From positions 1-63,969 of the IMG/VR virus record IMGVR_UViG_3300034111_001063: a DNA stretch of 63,969 nt; one strand, 5' to 3'. A program made the position numbers and the translations under genes. Below, piece after piece: positions 15,010 through 23,720 of this stretch. Position 1 is the first letter of the stretch. Each line of letters opens with the position of its first letter. Source of the stretch: a virus. The notes under the pieces were generated by a model that saw only the letters and a list, made by a program, of their open reading frames with translations, was not told where the DNA came from and did not search any database.

Positions 15010-15023
15010 GCCCCTTACGGGGC
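15010..15023 (-). terminator. Hairpin overlapping the RHH gene stop codon
   Basis: GCCCC-GTAA-GGGGC on the minus strand, with the TAA stop inside the loop. No U-run. May attenuate transcription or slow decay. Confidence 0.4.
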
Positions 15024-15248
15024 GGTGGGGATCGAGACAGCCTGCTGGTGGGCCCGGATGATCTGCTCCGCCACCTCCGAAGGGGAGGAATTACGGAGAC
15101 TAGCCAGGGATGCTAGGTGACCATGCGCCGCGTCCGTCAGATACAGATGGCGTTTCCTTTTGGGGACGCCGTATCGCCGGTAGTTGGTTTTGGCGGGTCC
15201 GCCTGCAGGCTCTGTCGATTCGCTCAATGGTAGGGCATGAGAGGACAT
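15015..15248 (-). CDS. Ribbon-helix-helix repressor candidate
   Basis: 77 residues. A disordered N-terminus leads to RKRHLYLTDAAHGHLASLA (strand plus helix A) and SSPSEVAEQIIRAH (helix B), the CopG/Arc pattern. It is the first minus gene of the divergent region and an ATAGGT/ACCTAT inverted repeat covers its start codon, so autoregulation and control of the plus-strand replication operon are likely. Confidence 0.65.
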   Translation of the reverse strand: MSSHALPLSESTEPAGGPAKTNYRRYGVPKRKRHLYLTDAAHGHLASLASLRNSSPSEVAEQIIRAHQQAVSIPTAP

Positions 15249-15260
15249 AGGTCAACCTAT
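15247..15260. promoter_or_regulatory. Inverted-repeat operator at the RHH start codon
   Basis: ATAGGT-CA-ACCTAT, a 6-bp inverted repeat with a 2-bp centre, overlaps the start codon (15248). The related AGGTTGACC word occurs in the promoter region near 1665. Confidence 0.5.
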
Positions 15261-15357
15261 CGCAGGGGTGGAGGCCGGGACGCGGGAGGCGGATGTCCAC
15301 AAAATGCCTAGGTCAGGCAGGTATGCCGTAAACTGGGGGCGGCGACCCAGCGCCAGT

Positions 15358-15387
15358 AAAAAGGCCCACCCCCGCAAGGGTGAGCCC
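15358..15387 (-). terminator. Minus-strand terminator in the divergent region
   Basis: Read on the minus strand, GGCTCACCC pairs with GGGTGGGCC (one G-U) and TTTTT follows. It would stop antisense transcription coming out of the replication operon. The rest of 15261-15433 shows no clear promoter to me. Confidence 0.55.
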
Positions 15388-15433
15388 GGATTCTGACACT
15401 GGGTCAGCCACTCATCACCAACGACTTTACACC

Positions 15434-18142
15434 ATGACGGTTGATCCAATCGGTGCTTCAGGGCCGAAACCTACATCTGCTACACCTAAAGGTACTGCCC
15501 GTGAGATGTTTGATAAAAAAGTATTTCCTGATGATTGGGCATTGATCCCAGTTGCGGGTAAAGACACGTTCCATAGAGGTTGGGCTAGTAAGAAAATAGA
15601 ACATAAGGACATGTTATCGGCATTGGTGTCGGATTCTCGATACCGAGGTATTGGTGTAGTAACTGGTGCGTTATCCGGCGGATTGATTGCTTTAGATATT
15701 GATGGGCCCGAAGCGGATGCTAGGTACAAAACGGTCTCGGGGGAGGAGTACCAGCCATTTGGGTGTGAAACCACTATGGCATGGACATCCGGTAAACCAG
15801 GACGTAGGCAGTTGCTGTGGAGAGTGCCAGAGGCAATGATTTCCCAACTGAACCATGTTATATCGTTGATCCTACTGGATGATGGCGTGTGGTGGAGCGG
15901 TAAAGGTCGTCCTAATGAAGACGACACTATGAATCGTGCTCCTAAAGAAGAGTTGGTGCTGAGATTCAATAAGTGCATGTCAGTATTGCCTGGTAGTCCT
16001 CATCCCGATACTAAGAAGCGATTTAGGTTTCTGCAATACAATAATGGTGTGCCAGAGGATGCTCCTACATGGGTGTTAGAAATACTGAAAGAGCGGGTTA
16101 AGCCTAGTGAATGGTTAGCTGAAGACGATGTTCGTGAACTGCAGTCGGAAGTAGGTCGCACTCAAGTACCTCCGAGGCAATTAAGAGGTTGGTTCTTTAA
16201 GGAGGAAGTTCAGAAAAAGTTACAGCCTAGGTTGACTGAACTAGTGTTTAGACATTCAGTATTTGACCAGTATGGTTGGGAGACAAGAGGAGGTAGCAAA
16301 CCGCAGTTGATGAATGGTTGTCCTTGGCACGACAGCAGTAGTGGCACGTCGTTTCAAGTTAATGAAGAGAACGGCTGTTGGGATTGTAAGAGCTGTAAGG
16401 TATATGGAGATCCTTTGGACTTTATTCATAAGATAGAGACTAATGATATGTACGCACCGCGTCCTGTTGGTTCTGAATTGGAGCGATACATAAAACCTAT
16501 TGCAGAGGCACTTGGATACAGATACCCAGAAGATTTGCTGGTAGTGCAGAAGACTACTGATGTACCTAGAGAAGTTATATCAGGGATAGAACTACTGGCT
16601 AGGGCTGAGAAAATCATTAAAGAGGTGAGGGATCCTTCAGAGCAGTTTATCGCTTTAACCGATTTGGCGGAGAATACGGGGCGAATGCGCTTAACTCCTA
16701 CAAAATTAAAGGAGTTGGTTACTCGGCATAAGCAATTTACTAAGAATGCAGAGATAGGTTTGTTAAGGGATAAAGACTGGAGAAAGGACGTTGCGCCAGA
16801 AGAACACATTATACCGGGTTTGATCCGGCGCCCGTCACAGATACTTCTACATGCTCGGGGCGGTGTCGGGAAGACTGAAACTGCTATAGCTCTAGCCAAA
16901 GCTATTGGTACTGGAGCGTGTATTAAGATTAGAGGGATCGACGTACAGTGTCGGCAGGGTAATGTTTTGTGGATCTCTAGTGACCAGAATAAGTCTCGGC
17001 TAGATGCTCAGCTAAGCGCCCAAGACATTACAGAGGCTAATTCAGACTGGTTCCACTTTGTAGAAAACTGGAAAACTGACCTTCCGCGTGAATTAGCGGA
17101 TATTATCAGAAAGGTAGAGCCGGTCATTGTTGTCATTGACTCTCTCGCTTCATCGCAAGATGAAACGGGGGTTAAAGAGAATGAAGCTGAGTACGCAGCT
17201 CCTTTGTACGCCTTGTCTGTTAATAACGGTGATATGAGTTCTGAGTTTGGGTTCCCCGCTTGTTCTCTGTTATGGATTCACCATAACACCAAAGATGGGA
17301 CGAAGTTTAGAGGAACAGACCGTATTAACAATGCGGTTGATGAGACATGGGAGTTACAGAATTTATCTGTTGAGCAAGAAGTCACTTTTGGTGTTAACTC
17401 CAGATTCTTATGTATCGGTAAATCTCGCTTTGATCGTAGTGGGGATAGAATGCTGATAAAAAGAGATGTAGAACTTAATTACAGCATTGAGGATCTCACT
17501 CCCCTACTTGAGCGGGAGGGGGTGATGCGGAGCGGAGACATTAGCCCCAGGAGCCTTGTGCTGGCCGCTGTGACGGACTCGGGGGAAGAGGGGGCCACTC
17601 CCAAGGCCATCCGGGAATTTGTGCTCCACCGGATGGAGGGGGCCGGCCAGGAGGTGTTCCCGTCCCGCCAGGCCATCGGGAAGCACCTGGCGGCCTGGGA
17701 GAAGGCTGGGATGGTGGAGAAGGTTGGGATGGTCGCGGTGGAGGGGAGAGGGAGGCCCACTCTCCTCTTCAGAGTGCCTCGCGGGGAGAGATCGAAAGAG
17801 GGGGGTGCGAAATTCGATGTAGATGACCAAACCACTTGGTGTGAGGGGTTTTTGGAATTTGCAACTATTTTGCAACCAAGGGGGTTAAAGGGGGGTGTGG
17901 TTGCAAAATCAGAGCTTCCCCCCGAGGCCGAAGAGGGTGACCTGGAAGGAAGCCCTGATTTTGCAACCGGAGGGGCTGCAGAAGGCGAAATAGAGGAGGT
18001 GGTTGCAAAATCAAACCCTGTCCCCGAGGGCGATTTGCCCCTGTCAGGGACTTTGCAACCACCTCCTTCGGCCCACCCCCGCGAGGGCCTATCTGATTGG
18101 TTGGATGCGTTTGGTGGTCAGGTGACTGGTTCGGAGCCTTAG
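15434..18142 (+). CDS. Primase-helicase (prim-pol plus zinc finger plus RepA-like ATPase)
   Basis: 902 residues from ATG 15434 (an upstream in-frame ATG adds 18). Prim-pol domain with GLIALDIDGPEAD (about residue 88). Zinc site CPWHD...CWDCKSC (about 295-320). RecA/RepA-type ATPase with HARGGVGKTE (Walker A, about 472), VIVVIDSLASS (Walker B) and LLWIHHNTKDGTKFRG. A winged-helix region (700-790) and an acidic low-complexity tail follow. It would prime and unwind at the fork. Residues about 685-795 are encoded by much GC-richer DNA than the rest, and the tail carries inverted 12-mers. Confidence 0.9.
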   Translation: MTVDPIGASGPKPTSATPKGTAREMFDKKVFPDDWALIPVAGKDTFHRGWASKKIEHKDMLSALVSDSRYRGIGVVTGALSGGLIALDIDGPEADARYKTVSGEEYQPFGCETTMAWTSGKPGRRQLLWRVPEAMISQLNHVISLILLDDGVWWSGKGRPNEDDTMNRAPKEELVLRFNKCMSVLPGSPHPDTKKRFRFLQYNNGVPEDAPTWVLEILKERVKPSEWLAEDDVRELQSEVGRTQVPPRQLRGWFFKEEVQKKLQPRLTELVFRHSVFDQYGWETRGGSKPQLMNGCPWHDSSSGTSFQVNEENGCWDCKSCKVYGDPLDFIHKIETNDMYAPRPVGSELERYIKPIAEALGYRYPEDLLVVQKTTDVPREVISGIELLARAEKIIKEVRDPSEQFIALTDLAENTGRMRLTPTKLKELVTRHKQFTKNAEIGLLRDKDWRKDVAPEEHIIPGLIRRPSQILLHARGGVGKTETAIALAKAIGTGACIKIRGIDVQCRQGNVLWISSDQNKSRLDAQLSAQDITEANSDWFHFVENWKTDLPRELADIIRKVEPVIVVIDSLASSQDETGVKENEAEYAAPLYALSVNNGDMSSEFGFPACSLLWIHHNTKDGTKFRGTDRINNAVDETWELQNLSVEQEVTFGVNSRFLCIGKSRFDRSGDRMLIKRDVELNYSIEDLTPLLEREGVMRSGDISPRSLVLAAVTDSGEEGATPKAIREFVLHRMEGAGQEVFPSRQAIGKHLAAWEKAGMVEKVGMVAVEGRGRPTLLFRVPRGERSKEGGAKFDVDDQTTWCEGFLEFATILQPRGLKGGVVAKSELPPEAEEGDLEGSPDFATGGAAEGEIEEVVAKSNPVPEGDLPLSGTLQPPPSAHPREGLSDWLDAFGGQVTGSEP
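17859..18060. repeat. Iteron-like inverted 12-mers in the 3' end of the primase gene
   Basis: GGTTGCAAAATC at 17899-17910 and 18001-18012, its exact complement GATTTTGCAACC at 17957-17968, and shorter TTGCAAC cores at 17859, 17868-17877 and 18051-18060. Six copies in 200 bp in both orientations, next to a replication gene, look like a candidate origin or operator. They encode Val-Ala-Lys-Ser and Phe-Ala-Thr, so peptide repeats are the alternative. Confidence 0.6.
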
Positions 18143-18182
18143 GGGGTTGCGCATATCGACGTAATGTGGTTAGGATGGGGGT

Positions 18183-18437
18183 ATGCTGATTAGTGATTTC
18201 AGCATTCCCTTAACCATGCCTGTAATGAGTGCTAATTCCAAGGTAGTGCCGATGACAGTGTATGTTCGTCAAGATCAGAAGGATTATGTGGAGTCATTAA
18301 GTAATGGCCGCATTTATTCTATGAGTGACGTTGTTAGGGCAATGATTGACAATCACCAAGAGGCACAGGCTCGTTCAGTAGCTTTGTTTAACCAGATAGC
18401 TGCTGAATGTGCAACTTCATCAACAACCGATTCTTAG
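18183..18437 (+). CDS. Ribbon-helix-helix protein
   Basis: 84 residues from ATG 18183 (AGGA about 9 nt upstream). KVVPMTVYVRQDQKDYVESL and IYSMSDVVRAMIDNH give the strand-helix-helix of an RHH/CopG DNA binder. It overlaps the long form of the helicase ORF. Probably regulates the replication operon, perhaps at the nearby inverted 12-mers. Confidence 0.65.
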   Translation: MLISDFSIPLTMPVMSANSKVVPMTVYVRQDQKDYVESLSNGRIYSMSDVVRAMIDNHQEAQARSVALFNQIAAECATSSTTDS

Positions 18438-18471
18438 ACCAGTGACTGCCACTCAAATCAGGGACACAACA

Positions 18472-19869
18472 ATGGATCTAGCATTGACTAGGACTATGGA
18501 ACGAGTTGCTAGTATCTTAGCTAGTGCTGGGTATCCATCGCTGACTGCAGATCAAGTTAAGATTATCACTGATATTATTGTTAAAGTTAATGAAGAGGGT
18601 AAACCTCTAGAAGCGAGTCTTAAAGGACCAGCAGGCACTGGGAAGACAATGCTATTAGTGGGATTGATCATTGCTTTAGACGCGATGAAGTATAAGGTCG
18701 TAGTCACTAGCTTTACTCACAAAGCTTGTTCAGTTATTGCTACACACATGCAGACTCTAGAGCAGCATTTGAGGCATAATATTGTTCCGCTTACACTGCA
18801 CAGCTTATTAAATTTGAAACCTGCGCGAGCAGAATATGGTAAGCCTGAGACATTTACTCAGACAAGAGCACCAGAGCTAGACGCTGTTGATTTTGTCATT
18901 GTCGATGAGTGCTCAATGGTAGGTGCTGACTTGACTACGCACATACAAGCAGGTATTGTCGAGCAAGGTATTCCTATTCTGTATGCTGGGGATCCGGCTC
19001 AGTTAATGCCTGTTAATGAGAAGAGCCTGTCAACAACATTTAAGACTCCTACTAAGTACAAGTTAACGGAGATACTTCGTCATGATGGTGCTATATTGAA
19101 TTTGGCTACTAAGATTCGAACTCTGCCTTATCTACCTCAAGTCGCTGCAGCTTCAGGCGGCGGTACTGATGTGATCGTGTACAAAAATGATGATGCTTTG
19201 GTAGCAGCGTGGTTAAATTCTTTATTGGATAGTGACAAGGGAAATGATTCTACTGTGATGCTCACTTATATGAACAAGCATCGTAGAGAATTTAATAGAC
19301 AGGCACGGGTTGCTTTAATGGGAGCTGATGCCCCTAGGTTCATTGAGGGTGATGTGTTGTTAGCACTATCACCTATAATTCAAGAGGAAAAGTTAATTTA
19401 TAGCAATAATGAGGATGTTCATATTATAGCACCTCCTGTGCTAATAGAAGATTACACTCCTGTGGATACTTTAGATTTCACTTGTGCTGCTTGGCAGATA
19501 AGATCTGATAAAGGAGCACTACTCTATGTATTAGCGGACCAGGAAGCTATTGATAAATACGCTAAGTATCTTAAGGCTTTAGGCATGGAAATTGCCAAAG
19601 AAGACAAAGCCGCTAAATCTGGTACTCACCATGACTCACGCGCAGTCAAGCGCAGATGGGCTTCACAATATTTCCCGTTAAAAGCTAGCTTTGCTGATCT
19701 TGATTTTCGCCATTCGTTGACTGTCCATAAATCACAAGGCAGTACGTTCAAATACGTGTACGTTAACAGTGACTATCGTAAAGCACGGGATCAACAGAAG
19801 CAGTTGATGTATGTTGCTGTGACGAGAGCTTCACGGGAAGTCCATCACTTAGACACTACTGTTTCTTGA
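18472..19869 (+). CDS. SF1 DNA helicase (RecD/Dda-like)
   Basis: 465 residues from ATG 18472; the longer ORF overlaps the RHH gene. Walker A LKGPAGTGKTML (about residue 52), Walker B FVIVDECSMVG (about 142), motif III YAGDPAQLMPV, and C-terminal motifs LTVHKSQGSTFKYVYV (about 415) and MYVAVTRAS (about 447). This is the Dda/RecD group of 5'-3' helicases, used for fork restart and recombination. Part of the plus-strand replication operon. Confidence 0.9.
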   Translation: MDLALTRTMERVASILASAGYPSLTADQVKIITDIIVKVNEEGKPLEASLKGPAGTGKTMLLVGLIIALDAMKYKVVVTSFTHKACSVIATHMQTLEQHLRHNIVPLTLHSLLNLKPARAEYGKPETFTQTRAPELDAVDFVIVDECSMVGADLTTHIQAGIVEQGIPILYAGDPAQLMPVNEKSLSTTFKTPTKYKLTEILRHDGAILNLATKIRTLPYLPQVAAASGGGTDVIVYKNDDALVAAWLNSLLDSDKGNDSTVMLTYMNKHRREFNRQARVALMGADAPRFIEGDVLLALSPIIQEEKLIYSNNEDVHIIAPPVLIEDYTPVDTLDFTCAAWQIRSDKGALLYVLADQEAIDKYAKYLKALGMEIAKEDKAAKSGTHHDSRAVKRRWASQYFPLKASFADLDFRHSLTVHKSQGSTFKYVYVNSDYRKARDQQKQLMYVAVTRASREVHHLDTTVS

Positions 19870-19878
19870 GGTGTAATC

Positions 19879-20058
19879 ATGTCTGGTAGTAATTTACGCT
19901 GGTTTATTTTTAGGTATTCCAGCATTGTTGGTAAGATTGAACTTGCTTCTATCCAAGCGGTCTCGGGGGAGGCTGCTGAGAGAGAACTCCGAGAAATAGT
20001 TCCATATCCTAGAAATTTGACTCTGCTTTATTCAGCAGATCACTATCGCCCTTTGTAG
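19879..20058 (+). CDS. Small hypothetical protein between helicase and polymerase
   Basis: 59 residues from ATG 19879 with GAGGTG about 8 nt upstream. Begins MSGSNLRWFIFRYSSIVGKI and ends ADHYRPL. Soluble, mixed. It carries one CTCGGGGG motif. No family recognised. Confidence 0.65.
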   Translation: MSGSNLRWFIFRYSSIVGKIELASIQAVSGEAAERELREIVPYPRNLTLLYSADHYRPL

Positions 20059-20078
20059 ACCTCAACTACTCTAATTCC

Positions 20079-22043
20079 ATGATTAGCAGACTTTTTGACA
20101 GTCACTCTTTTTTCAATTCACCAAGTCAAGGTAAACAGTTAGCTGACTGTCTATGGGATTTTTCCCTTTACAACGGGGCGGTAGGGGTGGATACAGAAAC
20201 CACCGGATTGAACCCATTTAAAGATCGAGTTAGACTTATTCAATTAGGTTCCCCTGGAGATTGTATTATTGTAGATCTTGATGGTTGGCGTTCCAGAGAC
20301 CCTGATGGGAATTTAATTAGGGCAGTCCCTTGGGGAAAGCCGGGACTTAGAGAGCTGAAGGTGCTGTTAGAAGCGGGGCAACCTAAGGTTTTACAGAACG
20401 CCGCGTTTGATTTGAATTTTTTAAGGGCAGAGTCTGTGTTGATCAAGAGTCCTATATTTGATACTATGATAGCGTCTAAAATAATTACTAACGGTACTGA
20501 CCATAAAAACGACTTAGGTTCTATAGTAGCTCGCTACTTAAAAGTACACATGCCTAAAGAGTTACAGAAAGCTGACTGGGGTGGTGGTATTACAACAGAG
20601 ATGTTGAGTTATGCAGCTAAAGATGCTAGGGCTCTGCCACTGTTAGTAGAACCTCTAACCAGCAAACTACAAGAAAGCAAAATTCTAAATTCGTCATCTA
20701 CATCTCTGTTTGACGTGTTTACGCTAGAAATGCAGGCTTTACGGCCCATAGCGTATATGCAATGGTATGGGTTTAAGTTTGATAAGGCCCAAGCGTCAAG
20801 ACTTAAAGCAGATCTTGAAGTAAAAGCCGATGAACTAAAAGCTACTTTTTTGACCGCTTTGGATGAGGAACTAAAACAGCGGCACCCCGAGGACGAGTCC
20901 AAATGGCTACCTAGGGATCCTGACGGATCTTTGAACTTGCGCAAAACTAATGTTGGTAGAGGTGCAAATAAAATGCTTGCTGGGTTTAATCCTGGAAGCA
21001 CTCAGCAGATGGCTAGAGCATTTACAGATGCTGGGATTATTTTGCCTCCGCCTAAACCGGTAGTGGGTAAACCTTCAGTGCCTGGAAAAGTATCTCTAGA
21101 TCAGACTCTTTTAGCTTTCCTTCGTAGTGAGTATCCGCTGATTGATCAATACATGACATGGAGCACGGCTAATACTCGTGTTTCTTGTGTAGAGACTTTG
21201 CTAAAAGCTGCCAAAATTCATGGGGATCGAATACATTGCAGATATTTGCAGATGGGTACTAATACTGGGAGGTTAAGTGCTAGTGAGCCTAACTTACAGC
21301 AAGTACCTAAAGAAAAAACGTTTCGTGCGCTGTTTATCGCAGAACCTGGGTATCAACTGATATGCGCAGATTTTAGTCAGATAGAACTGCGGGTAGCAGC
21401 GGAGCTTAGTGGTGACGAACGCATGTTACAGGCGTATGCCGATGGTAGAGATTTACATACTGAGACTGCTTCTCTAATAGCACAGGTGGCTTTAGAGGAT
21501 GTCACTAAAGAGATGAGGACTTCAGCTAAAATTGCTAATTTTGGGTTGTTGTATGGAGCTGGAGCTAAGACTTTCCAGCGCCAAGCGTTAGCACAATATG
21601 GCATCTTATATGCTATGACGGAATGTCAAGAGATTGTGACTGGTTTCCGTAGAGCTTATCCCAGATTGTATGAGTGGCAGCAAGAGCAAGGTCAAGGTAC
21701 TTCAAAAGCCGTATTTACTAGGTATGGCCGCAGGCGTGTGCTTATAGGGTTTAACGACAAATACACAACTAGAGTGAATACTCCTGTTCAAGGCACTGCT
21801 GGCGACATCTGCAAGATCTCTATGGCTATGCTTTGGGAGACTTTAGCAATAACCTCTGACTTAGACGCTCGCTTACTCAGTCAGGTCCATGACGAATTGA
21901 TTATGGAGGTGAGGGATGAACTGGTCAATGAGTGGCGGCACAGGCTGAAATCCACCATGGAGGCTGCCGGAGCTGTCGTTTGTAAGCGTGTCCCAATCTT
22001 GGCTGAGGTCGGAGTTGGAAGCACATGGGCGGATGCCAAATAG
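20079..22043 (+). CDS. Family A DNA polymerase with 3'-5' exonuclease
   Basis: 654 residues. Exo motif DTETTGL (about residue 38) with later NAAFDLNFL and the third motif near YAAKDA. Polymerase motif A DFSQIELRVAAELS (about 430), motif B KIANFGLLYGAG (about 488) and motif C QVHDELIMEV (about 602). The residue equal to E. coli Pol I 762 is Phe, the state reported as common in virulent phages. No 5'-nuclease domain. This is the phage replicative polymerase, next to primase and helicase. Confidence 0.95.
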   Translation: MISRLFDSHSFFNSPSQGKQLADCLWDFSLYNGAVGVDTETTGLNPFKDRVRLIQLGSPGDCIIVDLDGWRSRDPDGNLIRAVPWGKPGLRELKVLLEAGQPKVLQNAAFDLNFLRAESVLIKSPIFDTMIASKIITNGTDHKNDLGSIVARYLKVHMPKELQKADWGGGITTEMLSYAAKDARALPLLVEPLTSKLQESKILNSSSTSLFDVFTLEMQALRPIAYMQWYGFKFDKAQASRLKADLEVKADELKATFLTALDEELKQRHPEDESKWLPRDPDGSLNLRKTNVGRGANKMLAGFNPGSTQQMARAFTDAGIILPPPKPVVGKPSVPGKVSLDQTLLAFLRSEYPLIDQYMTWSTANTRVSCVETLLKAAKIHGDRIHCRYLQMGTNTGRLSASEPNLQQVPKEKTFRALFIAEPGYQLICADFSQIELRVAAELSGDERMLQAYADGRDLHTETASLIAQVALEDVTKEMRTSAKIANFGLLYGAGAKTFQRQALAQYGILYAMTECQEIVTGFRRAYPRLYEWQQEQGQGTSKAVFTRYGRRRVLIGFNDKYTTRVNTPVQGTAGDICKISMAMLWETLAITSDLDARLLSQVHDELIMEVRDELVNEWRHRLKSTMEAAGAVVCKRVPILAEVGVGSTWADAK

Positions 22044-22072
22044 TGACAAAGTGTGGTAATTGGTGCTAGAGT
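22043..22072 (+). promoter_or_regulatory. Promoter sharing a 12-mer with P3 of the RNA locus
   Basis: GTGACA (22043-22048), 18-nt spacer, TAGAGT (22067-22072). The upstream part of the -10 region, ATTGGTGCTAGA, equals that of the promoter at 11322-11350. It precedes the 70-residue gene. Confidence 0.55.
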
Positions 22073-22093
22073 GATAATAGCCGCACTACTGCA

Positions 22094-22306
22094 GTGGCTT
22101 CCAGCCAAAACTCTCAGCTACGTCGTGAAATAGCTTGCGCCCTCGGGGAAGCTCAGTCAGAAAGCTCCTGGGTGGAGGCGGGTATCGCGTTGGAGGTCAC
22201 TAAACAGAGCTTGAAGCGCCGGCTGCAGCACATTACGCTCTTCGCTGCTGACGGGGCTGCGGTCGCTGGTGACCAGCTTATCCAGGATCTGCTGACAGCA
22301 AGTTGA
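22094..22306 (+). CDS. Hypothetical 70-residue helical protein
   Basis: GTG start at 22094, 20 nt after a putative promoter. Helical: LRREIACALGEAQSESSWVE then IALEVTKQSLKRRLQHITLF, which may be a HTH. Placed directly before the cyAbrB gene. Possibly an early regulator. Confidence 0.55.
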   Translation: MASSQNSQLRREIACALGEAQSESSWVEAGIALEVTKQSLKRRLQHITLFAADGAAVAGDQLIQDLLTAS

Positions 22307-22325
22307 GTTTTGCGTCTTCCAGGGG

Positions 22326-22354
22326 TTGTGTTAAGGCCCACCAGGGCGTACAAT
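22326..22354 (+). promoter_or_regulatory. Promoter for the cyAbrB gene
   Basis: TTGTGT (22326-22331), 17-nt spacer, TACAAT (22349-22354); the GTG start lies 27 nt further on. Confidence 0.55.
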
Positions 22355-22380
22355 ACTAAGGTCTGAACCAATCTGAATCT

Positions 22381-22845
22381 GTGACTCTTCTTACTGGCCG
22401 TGAACTCCTGGCCCTAGTCAAGGACAACCCTGAAATCAAGAACCGCTCGGTGCTGGCTCGCATGGCCGGTTACGAACGCAAGACCCGTAAAGGCGATATT
22501 GTCGCTGATCTTGGTCGGTTCACCGACGCTGTGCTTGAAGCCAAAGGTGTGAAGTTCGATTCTGAGACCCGAGGTCGTGCTGCTGCCAATGAGACAACTG
22601 TCCATAAAAATGGCTCGGTGCTGATTGGTGCGATCTACTCCAAACAGGCCGGTATCGGCCCTAGCGACACTCTGAGTATTACTGTCGATCCCGCTTCTGG
22701 GCAGATGGTCCTTGATGTGGCACAGCGGGTGGAGGGCAGTCCGTTGCCGTTCAAGGTGTACGAGAAGAAGCCGAAGGCTGTTGCCGAAGCGCCGGAGGCT
22801 ACTGAGGCTACTGAGGCGGCTGGAGGGGAAACCACCGAAATCTAA
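22381..22845 (+). CDS. Cyanobacterial AbrB-type regulator (cyAbrB)
   Basis: 154 residues from GTG 22381. LTGRELLALVKDNPEIKNRS and the C-terminal swapped-hairpin region (VHKNGSVLIGAIYSKQAGIG, then LSITVDPASGQMVLDV) match cyAbrB, the regulator family found across cyanobacteria that controls carbon/nitrogen balance and cell differentiation. The DNA-binding AbrB domain is at the C-terminus as in that family, followed by a Glu/Ala/Thr-rich tail. It has its own promoter and ends in two terminators, so it is an independent unit, probably used to reprogram the host. Confidence 0.85.
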   Translation: MTLLTGRELLALVKDNPEIKNRSVLARMAGYERKTRKGDIVADLGRFTDAVLEAKGVKFDSETRGRAAANETTVHKNGSVLIGAIYSKQAGIGPSDTLSITVDPASGQMVLDVAQRVEGSPLPFKVYEKKPKAVAEAPEATEATEAAGGETTEI

Positions 22846-22857
22846 TTCGGTAATATC

Positions 22858-22881
22858 GGGCGGTCGTGAGCTGCCCTTTTT
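22858..22881 (+). terminator. Weak terminator after cyAbrB
   Basis: GGGC...GCCC stem with an inner AGC/GCT-like pairing and TTTTT after it. Confidence 0.5.
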
Positions 22882-22891
22882 CTAAGTGATG

Positions 22892-22926
22892 AGCCTAGGG
22901 ACGTAAAAGCCCTAGGCTTTTTTTTT
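22892..22926 (+). terminator. Strong Rho-independent terminator
   Basis: AGCCTAGGG and CCCTAGGCT form a 9-bp stem with a 9-nt loop, followed by nine T. Confidence 0.9.
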
Positions 22927-22931
22927 GTCTG

Positions 22932-22961
22932 TTGACAGATGCACGCGAGATAAGATAGAAT
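22932..22961 (+). promoter_or_regulatory. Sigma70-type promoter for the M15-like gene
   Basis: TTGACA (22932-22937), 18-nt spacer, TAGAAT (22956-22961), right after the terminator. The start codon follows 27 nt later. Confidence 0.75.
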
Positions 22962-22987
22962 AGTGTAAGTCACATCAACGGTTTACT

Positions 22988-23707
22988 ATGGCTGCCCAGA
23001 ACGCTTCGACTCCTGGAGACAAGGCAGTGCAAAAGATGGATAAGAAAGTACCTGTGGTGCAAGAAACTGTTAAGCCTACGGTGCTGTTTACTATAATTGC
23101 GCTGCATCCAACATTGTTGATGGAGATGGCGGATCCTGAGGAGGAAGGGCTTACGGATAAAACTGCATTAGTAGAAACGGGAGAGTGTTATGATGTGGTT
23201 AAAGTAGGTAATGTGGTGAAGTGCGGAGAACAAAATGTCGTACTCGGGGGGTACGGGGGTAGCCGCGTAATCAGATCTTCAGCCTGGAGGCGGACTTTTC
23301 CAGGAGCATTACCGTTTGAGCCAGGTATTACTATAGATTGGACTAACTTTATGTGCAGAGTGTCTCCTAATCTAACAGTAGGGGAGGTAGTACAATGGAA
23401 TACAGAAGAAAGGCCAGTAAACGGCTCTTGGGAAGAGGGCGCAATTATGCGGATGGTGGATCTTTACGAAACCATAAGAGCTGCTTGGGGTGGATCTATT
23501 GGTGTAAGCTTGGTGCATCCTAGTAAGATATACATGTATCCTACAAATGGTGCCGGCTTTTATGAGTTTTACAACTGGATTCGTACCAGATGGACTGGCG
23601 AACTCTGTGATGGGTCTAAAGCAGGATTCATCGGTTTGTCAATTCTGACTGGTGGTCACTTCGTGCCCGGTGCTGGGCGCACCCCTTCAGCGGAATGGGT
23701 CTACTAG
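22988..23707 (+). CDS. Putative lysis or wall-binding protein, degenerate peptidase M15-like
   Basis: 239 residues with its own strong promoter. The C-terminal half (NLTVGEVVQWNT, then IRAAWGGSIGVSLVHPSKIYMYPTNG and FIGLSILTGG) follows the strand order of cyanobacterial-type M15 peptidases, but the zinc ligands (HxxGxAxD and the late His) are not present. So it is either an inactive, wall-binding derivative or something else. It is convergent with a membrane/coiled-coil gene, as in a lysis cassette. N-terminal 90 residues are unrecognised. Confidence 0.4.
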   Translation: MAAQNASTPGDKAVQKMDKKVPVVQETVKPTVLFTIIALHPTLLMEMADPEEEGLTDKTALVETGECYDVVKVGNVVKCGEQNVVLGGYGGSRVIRSSAWRRTFPGALPFEPGITIDWTNFMCRVSPNLTVGEVVQWNTEERPVNGSWEEGAIMRMVDLYETIRAAWGGSIGVSLVHPSKIYMYPTNGAGFYEFYNWIRTRWTGELCDGSKAGFIGLSILTGGHFVPGAGRTPSAEWVY

Positions 23708-23720
23708 AATATTCTTGATC

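Noticed and set aside
15380-23707. Signs of lysogeny (integrase, att site, CI-type switch)
   Set aside because: No integrase or recombinase is seen in the window; RHH/HTH genes alone do not show lysogeny.
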